Source: Thalassobaculum litoreum DSM 18839 | Lineage (GTDB): Bacteria > Pseudomonadota > Alphaproteobacteria > Thalassobaculales > Thalassobaculaceae | Direction of reading: 5' to 3' | NCBI RefSeq assembly: GCF_900102465.1 | Contig: NZ_FNBW01000007.1 | Coordinates: forward strand, 62,001-126,000 | DNA: 64,000 nucleotides | In this document: positions 59,330-64,000 of the stretch, piece by piece | Layout of the letters: each line of letters begins with the position of its first letter | How positions within the stretch are numbered: the first letter of the stretch is position 1 | Notes under the pieces: model-generated | What the model saw: only the letters and a program-made list of their open reading frames with translations | What the model was told of the DNA's origin: nothing | Database searches by the model: none | Position numbers and translations under genes: made by a program

Positions 59330-59404
59330 GTACGACAGGCCCCCGTACGACAGGCCCCCGTGCGACCGGGCCCCGTACGACCGGGCTCCGTAAAGCCGGG
59401 CTGA
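59330..59404. repeat. Five 15-bp tandem repeats
   Basis: Units GTACGACAGGCCCCC twice, GTGCGACCGGGCCCC, GTACGACCGGGCTCC and a worn GTAAAGCCGGGCTGA. A multiple of three, so open in several frames. It lies upstream of the VOC gene; the rest of 59405-59660 is AT-richer and holds the promoter side of the PAS gene, with no gene seen. Confidence 0.75.
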
Positions 59405-59660
59405 GCAGCGGCATTTGGATGCTGGCATGTCGGGTCTTCTCCCTCGTGGCCTGACGCTCGTCCAGCCCACAGTCTAGCGGTTTGTTCGGCGCTGTCCCGC
59501 CCGGGTTCTCTGCCGTGCCGCGGATCCTCTAAAAGCATTGTAAGTATATGAAAATCAATGTTTTGACTCAGATCAAAACCCGAATTGTTCAGTTCTTGTT
59601 TACCTGAAGGCTGTTAGTCTGATCCCCGTCGACCTGGATCGGACTGGGGAGGAGGAGGCC

Positions 59661-60185
59661 ATGGCCAAGGTGAAGGTGACGCCCACGGGACGCGAAGCGC
59701 CGTTCCATGACGGCGAGTTGATCGTGTCGAAGACCGACCTCAAAGGCCGGATCACATACTGCAACGACGTGTTCCTGCGGGTGGCGGGATTCCAGGAGCA
59801 GGAGCTGATCGGCGCCCCGCACAGCATCATCCGTCATCCGGACATGCCGCGGTCGGTGTTCAAGCTGCTGTGGGACACGATCGGCGCCGGCAACGAGATC
59901 TTCGCCTATGTGATCAACATGGCCAGGAACGGCGATCATTACTGGGTCTTCGCCCATGTCACGCCGAGTTACGACAGTTCGGGCCGGATCGTCAGCTACC
60001 ATTCGAACCGCCGCAAGCCACGCGCCGACGCCGTGGCCGCGGCCAGCGGCCTGTACAAGCAGCTCAAGGCCATCGAGGACGCGCCCTCGAACCGCAAGGA
60101 CGGCATGCAGGCCGCCACCGAAGAGCTTCTCAGCATCCTCGCCAAGAAGGAGATCGGCTATGACCGCTTCGTGCTCTCTCTCTAG
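59661..60185 (+). CDS. PAS-domain (Aer-like) energy sensor
   Basis: 174 residues. [39 protein letters not shown] and [16 protein letters not shown] form a full Aer-type PAS domain (about 20-120), which in relatives binds FAD or heme and senses redox or oxygen. A helical end follows but no output domain. The chemoreceptor gene overlaps it by 26 bases, so the two probably act together. Confidence 0.85.
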   Translation: MAKVKVTPTGREAPFHDGELIVSKTDLKGRITYCNDVFLRVAGFQEQELIGAPHSIIRHPDMPRSVFKLLWDTIGAGNEIFAYVINMARNGDHYWVFAHVTPSYDSSGRIVSYHSNRRKPRADAVAAASGLYKQLKAIEDAPSNRKDGMQAATEELLSILAKKEIGYDRFVLSL

Positions 60186-61473
60186 GACGAAGGCGACCCT
60201 GACGGTCGCGGTGGTCGCCTCGGTGGCGAGCGCGGCCCTGCCGTTCCTGCCGGTGCCGTATGCCGGTCTGGCAGCGTCGGCCTGCGCGGTGCTGGCGGCG
60301 CTCGGCGCGGTCCTCGCCTTCGTGTACCTGGCCCGGATCCAGCGCTGGATCGACCGAACGGCCGCTGTCGCCAAGGGTGTTGCCAAGGGCGATTTCGAAC
60401 AGCGTCTGGTCATGATCGAGGAGACCGGCGCGCTGGGGCGGATGCTGTGGTCGGTCAACGACATGGTGGACATGGCCGACGCCTTCGTGCGCGAGGCCGG
60501 TGCCGCCATGGAAGCCGTCGAGCAGGGCAAGTTCTTCCGCCTGATCCGCCCGGAAGGCCTGAACGGCCTCTATCTGCGGAACGCACAGCAGATCAACGAC
60601 GCGACGGCCAGCATGGGCACGCGTCTGGACGCCTTCGCGGAATTGACCGATCGTTTCGAGGGCAAGGTCTGGTCGGTGGTCGACGGCGTCTCCGCCGCGG
60701 CCGAGAAACTTCGGACCACCTCCGGGACGCTGAAGACTCAGGCGGGCGAGACCACGCGCCAGGTCGCCGGCGTGTCGGCTGCGACCGAGGAGGCCTCCTC
60801 CAACGTGGAGACGGTGGCCTCGGCGGCGGAGGAGCTGTCGGCGTCGATCATGGAAATCACCCGGCAGGTCCGGGAAGGCAGCCGCGTCACGACCGCCGCC
60901 AGCAAGGAGGCGGAGGCCGCCGACAAGCTGGTGGGGACCCTGTCCCAGGCGGCGGAGGAGATCGGTACGGTCGGCTCCCTGATCACCGACATCGCCGAAC
61001 AGACCAACCTGCTGGCCTTGAACGCAACCATCGAGGCGGCACGGGCGGGGGAGGCCGGAAAGGGCTTCGCCGTCGTCGCCAGCGAGGTGAAGTCGCTCGC
61101 CAACGAAACCTCGAGCGCGACCCAGCGGATCCAGGAACAGGTCGGCGCGATCCGCGAGGCAACGGCCAACGTGGTGCAGGCGATCCAGACCATCGTGTCG
61201 TCGATCGCCGAAGTGTCCTCGGTCACCGGCTCCATCGCCGCCGCGGTGGAGCAGCAGTCCTCGGCGACCAACGAGATCTCCCGCAACGTTCAGGAAGCCT
61301 CGGCCGGAACGCGGGAGGTCGCCCGCAGCACGGAAACCGTGGCGCAGTCCGCCCGGGAGACCGACGGGGCCGCCTCGGACCTCAGCTCGGCCTCCAGCGA
61401 CCTGGCCGAGCAGGCCAAGACGTTGCGCAGCGAGGTGCAGGAGTTCCTGTCGGTGGCTCGCCGGTCGGCCTGA
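60160..61473 (+). CDS. Methyl-accepting chemotaxis protein
   Basis: 437 residues from ATG 60160, inside the end of the PAS gene with AAGGAG upstream. Two membrane helices near residues 10-50, a short HAMP-like region ([20 protein letters not shown]), then the signalling domain with tip [19 protein letters not shown]. There is essentially no periplasmic domain, so the input presumably comes from the PAS protein. Confidence 0.9.
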   Translation: MTASCSLSRTKATLTVAVVASVASAALPFLPVPYAGLAASACAVLAALGAVLAFVYLARIQRWIDRTAAVAKGVAKGDFEQRLVMIEETGALGRMLWSVNDMVDMADAFVREAGAAMEAVEQGKFFRLIRPEGLNGLYLRNAQQINDATASMGTRLDAFAELTDRFEGKVWSVVDGVSAAAEKLRTTSGTLKTQAGETTRQVAGVSAATEEASSNVETVASAAEELSASIMEITRQVREGSRVTTAASKEAEAADKLVGTLSQAAEEIGTVGSLITDIAEQTNLLALNATIEAARAGEAGKGFAVVASEVKSLANETSSATQRIQEQVGAIREATANVVQAIQTIVSSIAEVSSVTGSIAAAVEQQSSATNEISRNVQEASAGTREVARSTETVAQSARETDGAASDLSSASSDLAEQAKTLRSEVQEFLSVARRSA

Positions 61474-61501
61474 GCGACGCGGCGACGATCAGCGGCGACG
61501 A

Positions 61502-62512
61502 TCAGTCGAGAAACCCGGGCTGCGCCTCCAGCGTGACCCGGGCGATCGACCCGAATGGGTGGGCGTATCCGTAGAACGCGAAATTGCTCGCCTGCATGTC
61601 GGGATCGGCCGCGATGCGGGCTTCGTACTCCGCCCCCAGCGCCCGGAACGCGGTATCGGTCTCGACATCCCGCTGCCACGTGCCGGCCGTGCGGTCCAGC
61701 ATCTCCTCGGTGGCGGCGAGAAGCTCGTCCGGAGAGTTGTCGCGCACCTCGTATCCCGCCTCGGCGATCTTATCGCTGAAGAGGATGGCAGGAATGCCGG
61801 CATCGAGAATCTGGCGATACCGCATCGGCTCGGCTGAGCCGGCGACGTGATAGTGTTTGAACAGCGTCAGATCGTCGTTGTACGGCATGTTCATGTGTTC
61901 GAATGGCGCATTGGTCCTCAGTACCGGGCGGCCGAAGGCGCCGGCGACCCAGATCGGTCCTGAGTTCTGCGCCAGACCGAATGCGTTTCGGGCGAGAACG
62001 AAGAGATCAACCGCGCGATCGACCTCCCCCCAGTCCGGAATATTGACATATGCGTCGGGGGGAAAGCCCATCGTGTCCAGTCCGGGCTCGCCGATCCTGA
62101 TGACCCGGTAGCCGGCCTCGATCAGCCGGCGGATCGACGGCTGATAGGTTTCGACCTTCGGCGTGCGGTAGGCGTGGTACGTCATGCCCGGCACGTAGGC
62201 GAGCGTTCGGTTGTGGAAGAAGACGAACGGCGCGTCAGGGTCGATCTCATGGGCGCTCAGGATTTCGCGGGCGATGGATTCCGCCTCTTCCGGCAGTTCC
62301 AGGAACTTCACCGCCCCTCCGGCCAGAACATGGCGATAGAACCGGATGAAGATGCTGCGTGGGCCGGCGAACAGGCAGTCGAGGTTGCCGATACGATGGA
62401 AGCCCGCATCCTTCGTGCCGAGCACGAGGGCGTCGAAATTGTCGATTTCGATAAACCGGATCTTCGGACTGGTGCAGTTTCGGATCCAGGGGTTCGTCCC
62501 CGACCACGACAT
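61502..62512 (-). CDS. TIGR04372-type glycosyltransferase (5' end interrupted)
   Basis: 336 residues counted from the first Met. FFHNRTLAYVPGMTYHAYRT and FGLAQNSGPIWVAGAFGRP are the pattern of TIGR04372 glycosyltransferases. The frame stays open beyond that Met for a further 35 codons to a TAG at 62618-62620. The extra residues include ARIGHFGFETQ, a typical conserved N-terminal motif, so ATG 62512 is not the true start and there is no ribosome site. The gene may be a pseudogene or start at a rare codon. Confidence 0.7.
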   Translation of the reverse strand: MSWSGTNPWIRNCTSPKIRFIEIDNFDALVLGTKDAGFHRIGNLDCLFAGPRSIFIRFYRHVLAGGAVKFLELPEEAESIAREILSAHEIDPDAPFVFFHNRTLAYVPGMTYHAYRTPKVETYQPSIRRLIEAGYRVIRIGEPGLDTMGFPPDAYVNIPDWGEVDRAVDLFVLARNAFGLAQNSGPIWVAGAFGRPVLRTNAPFEHMNMPYNDDLTLFKHYHVAGSAEPMRYRQILDAGIPAILFSDKIAEAGYEVRDNSPDELLAATEEMLDRTAGTWQRDVETDTAFRALGAEYEARIAADPDMQASNFAFYGYAHPFGSIARVTLEAQPGFLD

Positions 62513-62617
62513 CAGGTCCGTGAAGATCAGGATACGATCGTAGTCGTCTTCGAACAGCGTGGAGATGATTTGGGTCTCGAAGCCGAAATGCCCGATTCGT
62601 GCCGTCTGCGGCAGGAT

Positions 62618-62749
62618 CTAGGCCAAGGTCCTCCCGCCGGGTGCGAGTTCGGGTATGGCCAGCTTCACGATCTCCAGCGCGACCGCCCGTATCGCCTCGT
62701 CTGAGAGGACCGGGGTCTCTCTGCCGCTCGCGATGCTTATCCGCGGCAT
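62618..62749 (-). pseudogene. Upstream fragment of the glycosyltransferase frame ending in TAG
   Basis: 43 codons from ATG 62749 (MPRISIASGRETPVLSDEAI, then VALEIVKLAIPELAPGGRTLA) to the TAG. It is in the same frame as the gene at 61502-62512, with no intervening stop except the TAG. One base change (TAG to CAG, for example) would join them into a single ORF. Confidence 0.4.
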
Positions 62750-62810
62750 TCCCGATCGCGGAGCCGCTCCACGGGCTTGGCTGCGGATCCTGTGGGGGTA
62801 TCTTGCCTGA

Positions 62811-63740
62811 TCATGAGTTGGTCTCCGTAACGCTGCGGATCACCGCCGACCAGTCGTCCTGCGCCACCCATCCCAGGTCGCGTTCGGCCGCCCGGGTGTC
62901 AAAGGGGCTCGCGTCGGCGCGCGAGAACCAGCCCTCGTCGTAGAGCGGGGGATGCATACCCCGGTTGCGGGCGAGGAAGTCCAGGGTATCGACGCTGCCG
63001 AGCGTGTCACGGGCCGCGATCAGGTAGACCGAGAACGGGGCCGTGTCGGCCAGCAGGGCAGCCCGGAACGCCGCCGCCGCGTCGCGGGAGGTCACATAGG
63101 TCCGCAGCGCCGGCAGCCCGCCATAGATCGGTCCGTCGAAGGCGATCCCCGGATTGCCGTCCTCCGCCGGCAGGGTTGCCAGCTCCGCCAGCATCTGCGG
63201 TGTCTTCACCGGTCGGGCGACCAGGGTCGGGCGCAGGCAGACGATGGAGGCGATCCCGGTGCCGCTCGCGGCATGGCGCCGCGCGAAGCTCTCCGCGGTG
63301 CGCTCCATGAGCTGCTTGGTGAGGTCGTAGGTCCGCCGCGGACGCTGGGCATGCGCTTCGTCGACCGGGAGATAGTGGGGCGCATCGCCGGTGTTGAAGC
63401 CGTAGGAGGCGGCGGAGGAGGCGACGACGACCTTTTTCACGCCTTCTTCCTCGGCGGCGCGCAGCAGGTTCCAGGTGCCCTGGACGTTGACCTCGAAATA
63501 GGTGTGATCGGGCACCTCGACGCCGTCGTCGATTCCGGCCAGATGGATGATCCGATCGTGCCCGCGCACCGCGCTGCGGACCGCGGCGACGTCGCGGATA
63601 TCGACTTCCCGGTAGACCACGTCCTGACCCGGCGCGCTGACGTCCAGCACCTCCACCCGATGGTCGGGGAGCATCGCCTCGACGACGAAATGCCCGAGGC
63701 GCCCGCTGCCGCCGGTGATCAGTACCGTGTTCTCAGCCAT
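62811..63740 (-). CDS. NAD-dependent epimerase/dehydratase (extended SDR)
   Basis: 309 residues. LITGGSGRLGHFVVEAML (GxxGxxG), IIHLAGIDDGVEVPDH, Ser in VVASSAASYGF, Tyr/Lys in YDLTKQLME. Nucleotide-sugar epimerase or dehydratase by family; the neighbouring glycosyltransferase agrees. Its stop lies 62 bases before the interrupted glycosyltransferase fragment. Confidence 0.85.
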   Translation of the reverse strand: MAENTVLITGGSGRLGHFVVEAMLPDHRVEVLDVSAPGQDVVYREVDIRDVAAVRSAVRGHDRIIHLAGIDDGVEVPDHTYFEVNVQGTWNLLRAAEEEGVKKVVVASSAASYGFNTGDAPHYLPVDEAHAQRPRRTYDLTKQLMERTAESFARRHAASGTGIASIVCLRPTLVARPVKTPQMLAELATLPAEDGNPGIAFDGPIYGGLPALRTYVTSRDAAAAFRAALLADTAPFSVYLIAARDTLGSVDTLDFLARNRGMHPPLYDEGWFSRADASPFDTRAAERDLGWVAQDDWSAVIRSVTETNS

Positions 63741-63887
63741 CTCGGATCCCCACCTCCAGCGGATTGCGCCACGCGGTCAGACTAATTCTCTTGTACCGAT
63801 CGAGATAGACGACGTCACGGCCGGGCTGAAATGTCCTCGATGCGTGTTAGATTGACCATCGACAGCATCACCCAAAACGGATGAGAC

Positions 63888-64000
63888 ATGCCCGAGGAAG
63901 CGCCACAGCCCGAACATCCCCGCCAGGAGCATTTGGGCTTTGACCTGAACCACATCCTCTCCGCCGTGGTGGGCGTCCGCTGCCACATCCCCGAGGACGC
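63888..64000 (+). CDS. N-terminus of trypsin-like serine protease (cut by window)
   Basis: The frame begins MPEEAPQPEHPRQEHLGFDL and continues LNHILSAVVGVRCHIPEDA. The pattern L-x-x-x-LSAVV-x-x-R-x-x-IPEDA is typical of an alphaproteobacterial S1 protease family. The catalytic region lies beyond the window. ATG 63888 is the only start in this frame. Confidence 0.5.
   Translation, partial: MPEEAPQPEHPRQEHLGFDLNHILSAVVGVRCHIPED

Noticed and set aside
1-64000. tRNA or rRNA genes
   Set aside because: No cloverleaf-like stretch with a T-arm motif and no rRNA-like sequence noticed when reading by eye; a tRNAscan run would be decisive.

Overview
The window is high-GC DNA from an alphaproteobacterium, most likely a member of the Rhodospirillales. 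The evidence is dense genes with ATGA or GTGA overlaps, several proteins with a Rhodospirillales-type PAS domain, two CspA-type cold-shock proteins, and catabolic families typical of marine members of the order. The genus cannot be fixed from the sequence. I found no rRNA, tRNA or CRISPR array.

Positions 1 to about 21.4 kb are the right part of a siphophage-like prophage. Rightward late genes come first: a tape-measure protein cut by the window edge, a hub/tip-like protein, and tail and fibre proteins including a triple LamG protein. A lone leftward gene sits inside this tail region. A DUF4376-like protein and a lysis block follow: TM-plus-coiled-coil protein, pesticin-like muramidase, lipoprotein and a 56-residue hydrophobic protein. 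Two tightly packed leftward runs of small genes follow (12.96-17.54 kb and 18.58-21.31 kb). Between them is a divergent control region with a small ribbon-helix-helix protein and a GIY-YIG/T5orf172 protein. Terminase, capsid and portal genes must lie left of the window, and no integrase is visible. The most distinctive structure is a set of repeated leaders in front of many early genes. Two classes carry the Shine-Dalgarno in an otherwise conserved unit. A third embeds the Shine-Dalgarno in a tiny reading frame (Met-Asn-Glu-Gly-Gly type) that stops on the next start codon.

From 21.8 to 30 kb lies a transition zone of small conserved proteins, a cold-shock gene, AT-rich intergenic DNA, a transglutaminase-like protein, DUF1488, a trypsin-like protease, a haloacid dehalogenase, a YrhK-type membrane protein and two divergent PAS proteins.

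From 30 kb to the end the DNA looks like ordinary chromosome. It encodes an acyl-CoA dehydrogenase with a divergent IclR regulator, and an agmatinase/PepSY/TonB-receptor group with a Fur-box-like site. Further genes are a second cold-shock gene, DJ-1/PfpI, an M20 amidohydrolase, MgtC/DUF4010, aldo-keto reductase and TauD. There are tandem 7TM-GGDEF cyclases, an Lrp regulator, DOPA dioxygenase, formamidase, SDR, ureidoglycolate lyase, an acyltransferase and a PAS/chemoreceptor pair. A glycosyltransferase with an in-frame TAG, an epimerase and the start of a serine protease close the window. Several genes (M20 amidohydrolase, ureidoglycolate lyase, formamidase, agmatinase) fit scavenging of organic nitrogen.

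At least four intergenic palindromes begin TAGAG and end CTCTA, and in three of them the TAG is the stop codon of the neighbouring gene.
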